The notes under the pieces: generated by a model
What the model was told of the DNA's origin: nothing
What the model saw: only the letters and a program-made list of their open reading frames with translations
Databases searched by the model: none
Assembly: GCA_020747015.1 (NCBI GenBank)
Contig: JAGTJM010000014.1
Coordinates: 372,001-436,000 of the forward strand
From: Pyrenochaeta sp. MPI-SDFR-AT-0127
Taxonomy: Eukaryota > Ascomycota > Dothideomycetes > Pleosporales > Cucurbitariaceae
Length of the DNA stretch: 64,000 nt
Direction: 5' to 3'
Made by a program: the position numbers and the translations under genes
Part shown: in pieces, positions 33,904 to 45,041 of the stretch
Layout of the letters: each line of letters opens with the position of its first letter
Numbering within the stretch: the first letter of the stretch is position 1

Positions 33904-34628
33904 CTTAAGTGGCCGATGATGAGAGTGAAACAAAGAAAGAAGTGAACAATCAGCAGTGATGATAACCACAAGGCATTTAACTGTTAAAGGCTCAACTGGC
34001 ACGATGAATCGCTGGGCAGCAAACCACAAATAATTCAGTGGTAAGACAGGCGTTTTGAAATAACGAGTTTTCTTTGAGAGAACGTGGAGCTTAAGTCGGG
34101 GACCGATATGTCGGAGGCAAGCCTCCGAGAACCTCGGGTCTTCTACATCAAAGACTGCGCCTTCAAGACGAAACATGGTACGAAAAAGCCATGCTCGCCG
34201 AAGAGTATTCAGCCATTTTCTCCAACATCGAACAGAAACTGTTCGCTACAAAGTTTGATGCCAACACGTTGCGGATCCTGGCCCCACGTGCCGTGCCATC
34301 GGGACTGGCCCTGTATGCAAACCATCCTGTCGGAAACATACCTTTCCTTATTTAGTATGGTTGTATCTGATTGGGTTTAGCTTCGAGTCTCTCGTGTGCA
34401 ATTAGACCTCGGCCAGAACACCCTGATCAACCAACCAGTCGATCCAGACCTAAAGTATACGTATCAAAATTAAGAAGAGGCTCTTTCATTTGGCTGATTG
34501 GTTGTCGAGGTCTACATTTCGAGACTATGGTGAGAGCCGCGATGTTCAGAGCCGCGACACAGCGCGTGATGAACCTCACCCCGCACCCCCCGTCTCAACC
34601 CCATTGAACTACAACACAGAAGCTTGAT
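33904..34628. other. Divergent intergenic region between the two F-box genes
   Basis: About 725 bases that must hold both promoters. No gene recognised; the left part (to 34176) is open in the frame of gene A but unlike an F-box protein start. Confidence 0.45.
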
Positions 34629-36691
34629 ATGCCATTGATGGCTCAGCACAGGGAACTACTATCTGCACCAGATTTTATTGAGGATGTGAAGTGCATTGTT
34701 CTAGAATATGTGCGAATTTGTCTCTAGGCGGTGCCGAACTGCTGATTGACGTCACTAGGTTTCGCTATATTCAGATCTTCGAGCACTGTGTTTGACCTCT
34801 CGAGCTTGGAACGATGTCGCTACGAGATGTTTATACGCCGATATCACCCTTGATATTCGCTTCCACAATGGCCATTTGTCGACATTTCAGCGCTGCCTTC
34901 GAAGTGGAGCGCAGACCCATCTACAGTTTGCGAGAGGCTTAAGCCTACTTGACATGCCAGTTCCTCGGTCAACCCAAACGCAGCAGAATGGCCTCACGGT
35001 CACCGATGGAGAGCCCTGGAAGGAGCTACGCGAGAGGGATATGCTTTTGTTACAGGTACTACAACTCTTCCCAATGAACAAGCTCAGGACTGTCCGGTAA
35101 GTCTATTTTATTATCTTTCTAGTCACAGACTCGCTTTACCGGGACTCAAGTCTCCGAAACGAGACAGAGTCTGATATTAGTTGGAGATTGAAATTGCGCT
35201 ACATGATCTCGGCTATTATTCGCAGTGCGGACTCGAGAGGAGAGTGATGTTTCATTGACAGGAACGAATTTTAACTTCAAGGTTTTACTAAAACCTTCCA
35301 CAGTTATTTTTCTGAGGTAGATCTGGATCCAGCTATACTAGACTGTGTGAATGAAACCCAAAGAGCAGTTCAAAACATTCACGTATCTCTTTGCGACCCT
35401 CGGCAACTTGTTCTTCTTCCCAGGCGAAGTGTTCTTGCAGGGTTTCAAGGCACACACGACAAAACTTATAAATTTGTCGACTTCGTTAGAGCACTACCAC
35501 CGCTTGAGTCTCTATCTCTCCTATTCTGGGGAGGTTGGTCTCATGACAACTCACTATACTGGGAAGAAGAACACAACCTCGATTCGTTCGAAGGTAGAAG
35601 AGTTATAACTCAGCAACTTGCAATTTCCGGAAGCATGCCTCCATCTTTCACATCCGCCGTAGCCTACATCTTCGACCTCTCTGCGCTAACGAAACTTACT
35701 CTGTTCGATTGCGCGATAACGTTCTTCTTGAGGCTTTCCAAATCACCGAATCTGCAAAACCTAACACATTTCCAATTCCGCACTGTAGACGGTATATCTA
35801 CCTACGATTCATTGAGTTTTCATAAGTTTTTTGAACAGAACCAAAAACTGCAGCATGTCACCCTAAGCTTGGGAGCTCTTACAACGGTACCTCTTGAGCC
35901 TCAACCTTTTGTACCAGGTCCTTTGCCAGCCGCTCTAGCGACGTTCAGTACAGAATATCTTTCGTCCTTACGTCACAGACTCAGGACCCTCTCTATGTTT
36001 GACCCGATGTGGGTCGAAACACAAGGACCAGGCGCTCACACGTCCCACCCGTTCCTGTCGAACCCGTCTTTACAATATATCTGCCGCGAGTTTGAAAACT
36101 TGCAAGAACTTGGCTTTCAGGGACCTAATCAAGCTTTCTTCGTAGCATCTGGAGCCAATATGACGCATGATCCACTCATGAGTTATTTAGTGAGTGCGAA
36201 CCTATTATTTGAAGCCGTTCCAATGTTTCAGAGTCTGATGTTACCTTGAATAGAATCCAATCCGTTCTCTCAAAGACTTGCGCGTCCTACATCTCTACCA
36301 GAACAACTTGAATTATACCGAGCCATCATATTGTCGAGGTGATGAACAGGTTTCTTTGGACATCCATCGATTTGCCACACAGTTCTTCGAATGGGCGCAC
36401 AGCTACTGCCCGCGTCTGAGCGTACTGATCTGGGGCATATACGGCGAGCCTTCAGAAGAAGTACTTCAAGTTACTCTTGATGATGCTCACGACGATGGCT
36501 TCGCTATCGAACGAGCCTCACAGCACTTATTTCTTAAGCGAAGGGCCGTGCTACAAAACGGGCTAGTACAGGCTACAGCGGTTCGCGTTTCGTATAGCCA
36601 GCTTCGCGATGAATTCCCCGACATGGATATACTGGCTTGTGACCCCGGATTTCAGACGCTGGAACGTTTCAATCATCTGCCGTGCCGGTAG
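34629..36691 (+). CDS. F-box/LRR-like protein B
   Basis: Four exons, 34629-34709, 34759-35096, 35304-36189 and 36254-36691, give 580 residues. Intron 1 (GTGCGA...CACTAG, 49 nt) was placed because it joins DVKCIVLEY to VSLYSDLRALCLTSRAWNDV, completing an F-box-like start. Intron 2 is unusually long (207 nt); introns 1 and 3 are 49 and 64 nt. The body is leucine-rich with hydrophobic repeats (LESLSLLFWGG, LTKLTLFDCA, LQNLTHFQF, LQHVTLSLG, LRTLSMFDP, LQELGFQG). The C-terminus (RFATQFFEWAHSYCPRLSVL, then LRDEFPDMDILACDP) aligns with protein A. A role as an SCF substrate receptor is inferred from the architecture. Two in-frame ATGs open exon 1 (34629 and 34638); the first was used. Confidence 0.7.
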
Positions 36692-38222
36692 CCCAATACT
36701 CCTACAACCGCTCTTGTCTTTTCACAGCTTCTCAGAGAAAGATGTTTTGAGCAGGAGGCTGAGCCGTCAAGAAGATACGAGCAATGCCGAATTGGGGTTC
36801 AATCGGCAGAGAACGCCTGATTTCCCGGAAGCACGAGGCGAGTCGAGTCATGGCCCTATCTGCCAGCGGAATTCGCGGATTCATCACACCGGAGCTGCAC
36901 CTACGCAATTGATGATCTCAAAAACAAAAATGGGCCGCATCGCCTTTCGACCACCATCAACACGAGACTGCAATCACCGCTTGTGCTCTAGTTCCTGCAG
37001 GAAGGGCGCTAGATGCGGTGGTTTTCATTGGGGCGCCGAGCCGCAGACCAATGCCACGTTGGCGCAGGAGCCTTTCGCGTCTCCCCGAATGCGTGCCGCC
37101 TGACCCTGCGCCAAATTGCTCCGGAATGGGGTTACGGCCCGCATGAAAAACGTGGAGTCGCTTGACAAAGAGATCCAGTCGCCATGTTCAAGGCCTCTAG
37201 CGCACCCTTTAATGCACCTGTGCATGATGATAATCCTCAACGCAGCACTAGGCCCGCTTCTCGACCACAGCTCATGAGATTCGTGCAGTTCATTAAGGAA
37301 CTAGGCGACAGAGTGTGTGCAGACCCCGCATCTGGTCAGAACAATTTCCCTTGGGTACCAGGTGCTTAGACACGCTATCTTGCCTTTACCTTGTTAGGCA
37401 GGCAACGGGGGAAAGGGACACTTTCTACGCTTCATGCACCCAGCATTGGTTGCAATCTTCAACAACAGAGCAGACTGTCTAATGTGATTGATTCCAAATT
37501 CAAATCTTACCGGCCACATGCGGCCTCTTTAGGCTGGGATATTGCGCGGCTGTGTAAAGAGCACAAGGCCTGTTAGTCGTCAGAGTCGTTTGGACAAGGA
37601 TGGCACTAACGTGCGACCCGCTAGGTGCGGATATTGGAAGCTATTTGAAGCATCGCTTGGGGTATTCGAGAACGTCAGCAACGTGGAGAGATGACACCGA
37701 TGCGAGATCTGAGTCCTGGTCGCATGGAAATCGTGGCGAAAGGGGATGCCGTGTGTGCTCCCGCTCTACCAAGATCAGAGCGGCTGCGCAGGCTTTCATT
37801 TTAACCGGCTGACTAGGAGCTTTGTAAATACGCCCATTGATTCTCCAGCGGCCCGGTACCAGCCTCCTTTGGCGTCAATTGGTTCCCTATCTCAGGCCTC
37901 CACCCGATCTTGAAGCTTGGCGTGAACCCTTTACAGAAATCCTCGACCTGGTCCCCCCAGCTTCGGCAGGCGGCACTTTGAATGCGCCCGCGGCAGCTCA
38001 ACTTGACATTGGTGCGCGTCGACGCCACGGAAACTTCTTACAGGGTACTCAAATGGGCAATGAAGCTCTGGCCTCATGTGAGGACGCCTCTCGACATAAT
38101 TGAACTAGGGTAGATGCTGGACAGAGCGGTGAACCTTGCGCCCATCGACACAAATAAATAGAAGGGCAGCCTGGGTTACCTCGTGGCAAGTCGATCAGCT
38201 CTGCCTTTCAATTCCTGTCAAG
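36692..38222. other. Intergenic 1.5 kb between F-box B and the oxidase
   Basis: Several open frames exist but none has familiar sequence or spliceable structure. The right end should contain the promoter of the oxidase (AT-rich CAAATAAATA at 38151-38160). Confidence 0.4.
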
Positions 38223-40207
38223 ATGGGTCGCTTCTCACTGCTCGCTTCTTTGCTGTTGGCGGCTAATGGCGTCGTGGGGTACAAATGGATTGGTGAGGTC
38301 AAGAAGGTCGATGGTGTCCAGTATCAGTGCAAATGCTACTCGGACAACGCCTGCTGGCCGACCAACTCGGACTGGGCCGCCCTCAACAAGACTGTAAATG
38401 GAGCCCTACAGCCCGCGATACCACCAGGCGCTGTCTGCCACAACAAGCTCGGCAATACGACTATCAGCGTCTACGACCCGGCAAAATGTGCAGAACTGCA
38501 GGCGAACATGGCCAACGAGCAGTATTTGTGAGTACCATCATTGAGGCGGAACGAGGGTGATCAAGCTAACAATCATCCAAGTACTGATCACCCAATCGCA
38601 AATCTTTGGCCACAGTACACCAACAACACTTGCTTGCCAACTGATGACCCGTCTACACCGTGCACGCGCGGCTTCTACGGAGACTATGTCATTCTCGCAA
38701 AGACCAAGGAACAAATCAAGGCTGGTGTCGACTTTGCGCGAGTGCGTAATCTCCGCCTGATCATCCGAAACACCGGCCACGACTTCATGTAAGCAAGCCA
38801 TCGTACTGTGGAAATTCATGGAGCTAATGGACATGAAAGGGGTCGTTCAACTGGTTATGGTTCACTCATCATCAACACTCACAGCTTCAAGTCCGTCAAC
38901 TTCATCAAGAAGTACACTGGTCCAGGTGGATGGACGGGCAGCGCAGCTACAGTTGGCGCTGGTGTCCAAGGCCGTGAACTTTACCGCCAGGCTTTTGCTC
39001 AGAGCCCGAAGGTTGTCATCGTCGGTGGAGAGTGCCCAGTAAGTCTTGCAACCGTCGTAGCCCATACGCAACTAACGTGAAATAGACTGTTGGCTGGGCC
39101 GGTGGATACATCCAGGGTGGTGGCCATGGACCGCTCAGCGGCATCTACGGAATGGGTGCTGACAATGTCCTCTCCTTTGACGCCATTACTGCTGATGGCA
39201 GATACGTTACGGCCAACGCCAAGGAGAACCCTGACCTCTACTGGGCTCTCAAGGGCGGCGGTCCCAGCACGTTCGCCGTAGTCACATCAATCACCGTGAA
39301 GACTCACCCCGAGGTGCCCACCGCTGGTACCATCCTCAACATCAATTCTACTCACACCAACGACACTGCAGAGTTCGCCAAGGCGTTCCGCATCTTCCAC
39401 AATTTGTCCAATCATTATGCCAACAAGGGCATCTTTGTGTACTTTGAGCAAGGCCCTGGTCTAGGACGTCTCCATGTTGCTCCATTCGTCGCACCCAACA
39501 TGACTGAGACCCAGCTCAACGCCGTCTTGAAGCCCCTGTACGACCAGCTGAAAGCTGCCAATATCCCGTACGATGCCTACACCCGGTCTTTCCCGACGTT
39601 CTTCGAGTTCTACATCGACATGTTTGAAGACGAAGCACCTAACACATCTTCTATTATTGGAGGGCGGCTGTTCACTCAATCCGATATTGCCACGGACGGC
39701 GACAAGGTAGCTGATGCGATCCTGTTCGCCTCGCTACCCGAGCCCACTCAAATCGGATATAACATTGGCCACATTGTCAATCCTGGCCACGGAGTGCCCA
39801 AGGTGGACAATGCTATTCATCCTACATGGCGTAATGGCAGCAGCTTCGTCATTACGAATGTGCTGTTGACCGGCCAGGAGAGCTGGGCGGTAAAGAAGGA
39901 GCGTGAGCTTTTCAACACCAACGTAGTCGGCAAGGCATTGAGAGATGCGTCTCCCACTGGCGCTAGCTATGTCAATGAGGTATGTCGCGTCACAAGGAAC
40001 TTACATCGAGACGGAGAACTAACGTGAGCGCAGGGTGATCTTTACGAGCCAAACTGGCAAGAGGCGTACTGGGGTTCCAACTATCCCAGACTTCTGCAGA
40101 TCCGTAAGAAGTTCGATCCCAATGGTGTCTTCTACACGCAGACAACTCCAGGTACGGAGAAGTGGAGCGTGATTGATTTCGGCACGAAGCTGTGCAAAGC
40201 ATCATAG
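38223..40207 (+). CDS. Secreted FAD-linked oxidase (BBE-like, VAO family) with bicovalent-flavin motifs
   Basis: Five exons give 592 residues: 38223-38527, 38582-38788, 38840-39038, 39086-39979 and 40034-40207. Introns are 47-54 nt with GCTAAC/ACTAAC-type branch sites. Residues 1-19 (MGRFSLLASLLLAANGVVG) form a signal peptide. The FAD-binding PCMH fold is seen in TKEQIKAGVDFARVRNLRLI, NTGHDF, GYGSLIINTHSF and GGECPTVGWAGGYIQGGGHG. His168 (in NTGHD) and Cys236 (in ECPTVG) sit where bicovalent flavin attachment occurs in this family. The C-terminus has the BBE motif (NWQEAYWGSNYPRLLQIRKK, FDPNGVFYTQTTPG). Several N-glycosylation sites (NKT, NTT, NNT, NST) fit secretion. It probably oxidises a sugar, alcohol or small metabolite with O2 and releases H2O2; the substrate is unknown. 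Confidence 0.88.
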
Positions 40208-40764
40208 ATGGTTCTTTTTTGATATAGATAACGCCGCGGTTACCAAAGCCAACATTTGTTGCGAACTAGATAAAAGTATTTTAATGTCATGAAATAGACT
40301 TTTTTTGTGCATCTTGCATCCTAGCATTTTCGATTGATGGTGGCTTGGATTCAACGTGGCGTGGTGAGACAGACTGGGGAGACGGCGGGAGCGATGACGA
40401 ACCTCTGCGTTGCTCGCTAATCGACAATTGGTTAACGTCAGGGACCTGTTCACCTTCACAAGCTAATCTGCTATCTCGACATCAATACCCATCCCAACAG
40501 CCCGCTGTCGCTCTATACCACGTCGCTACCCATTGCGCTTGCCTTTGAAACTAGACTGCCCTACATCCACTGCGCCAATATTTGACAAACCCTTCTGCTT
40601 CCTCCCAGACTTGCAGCATCCTCCGCATTCCGAGGCAGCGCAGCAGGCACCCATTTCGCGATAGCAGCGTCCTGCCACGCCTGCCGGCCCTGTCCGGTCC
40701 ACATTGTGAGCGCTCATGCTCCCCGCATGTTGAACAACCCGCGAAGCATCTTAATGCCGATTGA
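40208..40764. other. Intergenic between the oxidase and the VPS9 protein
   Basis: About 560 bases; 3' UTR of the oxidase and promoter of the VPS9 gene. No gene seen. Confidence 0.4.
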
Positions 40765-43700
40765 ATGCCTCCCGTGCTCAATCCCTTCCTACGGGCCTTC
40801 TTCCGCAGCGCGCTCCCCAGCCAGTGCTCGCCAGCCCAGCACCACGTATGCCCTCCTTTTTGGCACCCGGGAGCGTAGATGCTAAGAATATGTCATTATA
40901 GGTACTTCTCGTCCCCACCACCGAAGCCCTCCTCAATTCGCGCGACAAGGAATCGAACACATCATACGTGGACCTCAGCGGATCCGAGGACTTCCTAGCC
41001 AGCCATGTGCTGCGCGTGCCGGGTGGAGTGGGCCCCAATAACCATGTCAAGGACGCAGGAAGCTTCAGAGAGACCCGAGGGAAGGCGAAGCAATTCACAA
41101 CTGCAAATGGCCGCACGGTGATAGTCAAGGACGCCTTCGTCTACAGCAACAAAGGTGCGCAAGGCCGCGCATTCGCATGGAATGGACTCTGGCGCTGACA
41201 GGACGCAGGATTCAAAACGCTAAACCAAGCCCAGCTCTTGAGCGACTCCATCTTCTACCCCGATACCTTCGATGCGCAGCCATGGCTCGTCTACTTCATA
41301 TCTCGGCCGCTTATTGGCACATGGGAAGCGATCCCAATAATACCGGCAACGCTGGAGGTCAAGAAAGATGTGGATGCCGTGCAGGCAGCTCCAGCAAGTT
41401 CTTCGGCAGGTGCTAGCTCGTCCATGCCACGCAAGAAGGAAGTCAAGTCGTTTAGTGACCTCCTAAATCATTTCCCCATGATTGCGCGCCAGATGCAGCC
41501 AGGCCTGGAGAGGTTATTCAAGGAGTTTGGAAAGGAGCTGGAAAAACCTTTGCCACCTACACCTTCACAAAGCTCGCGACGGTCCTCGATGAGTTCACGT
41601 AGACGTGGGTCGGTCTCATCATCTGGGACAGCGCCATCATCAATGCATAGTAGTATGTCTCAAGGCCCAAACGGCTTCATATCAACATTGGAGATCAACG
41701 ATGAAGAGGATCAGATGCGGAGGTCTTTGGAAACAGCTGTGACCGCCGCGATCGACCTCTTCCAGATGGTCGACAAGCAGCAACTATCGCTTTTAGGAGC
41801 AACAACAGATTTGACTGGTCCAATCGTAGAGCGAATGATTGAGCGATATATTGCAGAGCAAGTGCATCATACCATTCTGTTTCCACGAGTTCGAGAGATA
41901 CGACAACTTGAAGATGCGGACCTGGAGCGCCGGACGCGACAGATGGTGGATATTGATATTTCGCAGGTTGGTATCGACATTGGGAATGGTCGTAGCGGCA
42001 AACAAGAACTAGCCATCCGCCTTTCGAAAGCGGTAGATATGTTCAAGAAGATGGGCGTCGCGGGAAGCCCACAGGAAATGCTGGAGATACTCCTTGGCGT
42101 CCAGAAGCACATTACACAGCCGGATGCACCCTCGACTGCGGATGGCTCACAACCGAAAGCATCGACAAACGGAGAACATATGTCGGAAAAGCCCGGGCAC
42201 CTCCTCACAATCAACGCAGATACCCTTGTGTCGTTGCTACTCATTGTGGTGATTCGAGCTCCGGTCAAGCACCTACAAGCCCGCTTGTCATACATGAAAC
42301 ACTTCATCTTCATCGACGATGTCGAAAGCGGCGAAATGGGATATGCGCTAAGCACGTTCGAGGCAGTTTTGTCGTACCTATCCCAAGATTCTGGAGGCTT
42401 ACGAAGAGCAAGTCGACGCAATAGGGCGTTGTGGCAGGCAACGAAGTCAGGCGATCTTGCAACTATGCAAGGTATTCTAGAGCCTGACAAGTCTTTCCAT
42501 GAGGATATGGATAGCATTTCGGATGAGAGCGATATGCAGGAAAGTCGCCTTCCTGTAAGATTTGCTACCAGTCTCTCAGATTTGCACGCTCCTGGCGGTA
42601 CCACTATGAACGGAGACTACGAGCCACGGAGAAGGCACCGGAGTCGGTCCCGTGATAAAAGCAAGAGCGAAGACGGCCCATTAGCTCACATTTTCCCTTT
42701 CCAGCGAGCCCAAACACCTCCGCTGCCTGGTAGACCAAAGATGAAGAAGAGAGTCTCCATGGACACACGAAGTATGTCGAGCGGCTCAGCACGTTCTTTC
42801 ATGTCTCGCACAACTCTTGACTCTCGCGTCAGTGCTATTGAGGGTGATACATCAATTGAGAAGCTCACAATGACCCACGGGACTGAAGGCGAATCGGTGT
42901 TGATGATGGCCATTGAGAGCAAGCAAGACAAAGCACTACAATACCTGCTCAGCCTGACGGAGTACTACTCGTCAGCTTTCGTATTCGAGGACTACAACAA
43001 CGAAGGCACGACACTGTTGAGTGCCGCAGTTCAACTCGCCCATGCGAAGACAACGGACACCATACTCAATTACATTCTGGATAACAGTGTTGGCCCAGAC
43101 ATGTTGAGAGATTATCTTGCAAAACAAGACTCGAAAGGGAGATGCACAGCACATTATCTCTTCAATCAACCGCGACTCCTCGATCGTATTGGCCACATTC
43201 TTCCATGGCGGTTAAAGGACAAGAACGGGCAGACCCCCTTGTTCGCTCTGTGTAGATCCTATGACCATGAACAGTATCATGACATGGTAGATAAGGCTCT
43301 GTTAGCTGCTACCCATGCACAAGATGATGGCCAACCGTTACACTTGGACGAGCATATTGACAACAAAGGGAATAGTCTACTTCATATCATCACGGATCCC
43401 CAGCTCGCAGCCAAGTTGCTCTACCGTTGTGACTCTGATTCTAATGCGACAAATGACAGGCAGTTCACGCCTCTCATGGTAGCGAGCAAGTATGGCCGGA
43501 CAGACATGGTTCGAGTGCTCTTCCAAGACCCTCGGGTCGACTTGTCGTCCAGGGATGCACGTGGGCTTACAGCTGTTGAACTTGCCAAAGACGACGATGT
43601 CCGCAATCGCATCGACGATCTTGTACTGTTGTCCAACGAGCCAGGTCCGGACGGGCGTACTACCACCGTTGTACGATCCTTCTTTGTGGAAGATGGAACT

Positions 43701-45041
43701 GTGCGACTAGTGCTAAAGTCTGGAGCACCTAATGGCAACGGAACCATCACCGTCACGACATGTCGTAGGTCCTCACAGGATTTCGAGAACCTTGCGAAAT
43801 GGTTGGCGCAGGAACATCCTGCGTCATGGCTCCCAGTTATTCACAGTCTGGCGTCGCCGTATCTGATACCTTCACGACCATCACGTTCAATATTACGAGA
43901 TATGCAGTTGAGACTTGATGCCTTCCTGAAGATCTTGCTCAGACATCCTACGTTCTCGACGCATGAGATGGTATGGGAGTTCTTTCTTGTGCCAGACATC
44001 GACTCTTCAATGCTCGCCGAACGATCAGCTCGTAAAGCCGAACTTCGTGTCGAGCGCCTTCGCGAAGAGTATGCTCCTATATATGACGTCCGCGAAGTCG
44101 AGTTATTTGTTCAGCACGCGCGGGAAAATGTTCGATCTCTCCACCATGCCTCGAAGTCCGTTCTGCGACGAACGAACAAAGTTCGCTCCGCAGCATCAGA
44201 CCTCTACGATGCCGCCAAACTATCAAACACTGCCATACATTCCATTACCTTCCTACCGATACAGCATCTAAAAGCTATGGAGCGGTACACCAAAACTCTT
44301 GCACAAAGTGAAGCAAGCCCCATAGCTGGTTTCTACTATTCTATGCATGCCATCGCCAGCACCATCACCGCAACACTCACTTCACTCTCCCGTCCGTCTA
44401 CCCTCATAACATCCATGTCTTCCACCCAGAAAGCCATTGATCGCCATAATCTCTCAGTCCGCCGTTCCGATCGCTGGCCGCTCGGGCTCCTTGACGATGC
44501 AAGGTCCCGTGTTCAGCGCGATGCGCAGGAGAAGATGGACAAGAGCAAAGCAGAGCTAGACGATCTGGGGAGGGAGCTGAGGTATACGCAGCAAGTTGTC
44601 GCAGGAGAATTAGCCAGCTGGCAAGAGAATCGCGTTGAAATGGGCAGGAAGGCGCTCAAGGAGCTGGCATCGAGGATGGTAGTGGCTGAGAGAGCGAGGT
44701 TGGAGAGTATGAGGCGTGCGGTGAGGGAGTTGGGTATTGGGATTGGGAAGGGCAAGGGCAAGGCAACGACAAACGGAGCGCTAGAAGTAACGATGAGCAA
44801 CGGCACGCCTGTGGACTTGGAAGTCCCTGAGGCTGAGCGGGAATCGGTCGAAAATGTCATCCAAGAGGTCTTGGAGGATGAGAGTCTCTCCACTGCCCAT
44901 CACAATGAACCAAGGCTGGTCAATGGCGCTGGTGCTCTTGCTGCCGAGGAGCCTCTCCTTGCCACCAAAGTTTTGTTGGAAGGGCAGCAGCCTAATGGAG
45001 CGCCAGGAAAAGTGCGAACGTCAGATGGGTCTGAGCAATAG
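40765..45041 (+). CDS. VPS9 domain-ankyrin-PX protein, putative Rab5-type exchange factor
   Basis: Three exons, 40765-40845, 40902-41154 and 41209-45041, give 1388 residues. The joins produce AQHH/VLLVPTTEALL and VYSNK/GFKTLNQAQLL without a frame break. A VPS9 domain, the catalytic unit of Rab5/Ypt5x-type exchange factors, spans about residues 280-510 (TINADTLVSLLLIVVIRAPV, SGEMGYALSTFEAVLSYL). Ankyrin-like repeats follow at about 660-905 (GESVLMMAIESKQDKALQYL, FTPLMVASKYGRTDMVRVLF). A PX-like lipid-binding region is at about 930-1035 (RRSSQDFENLAKWL through MVWEFFLVPD), then a long charged helical, BAR-like tail to about 1270. Low-complexity Ser/Arg stretches (SSRRSSMSSRRRGS) and acidic breaks separate the domains. 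It likely acts on endosomes; domain limits are by eye. Confidence 0.85.
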
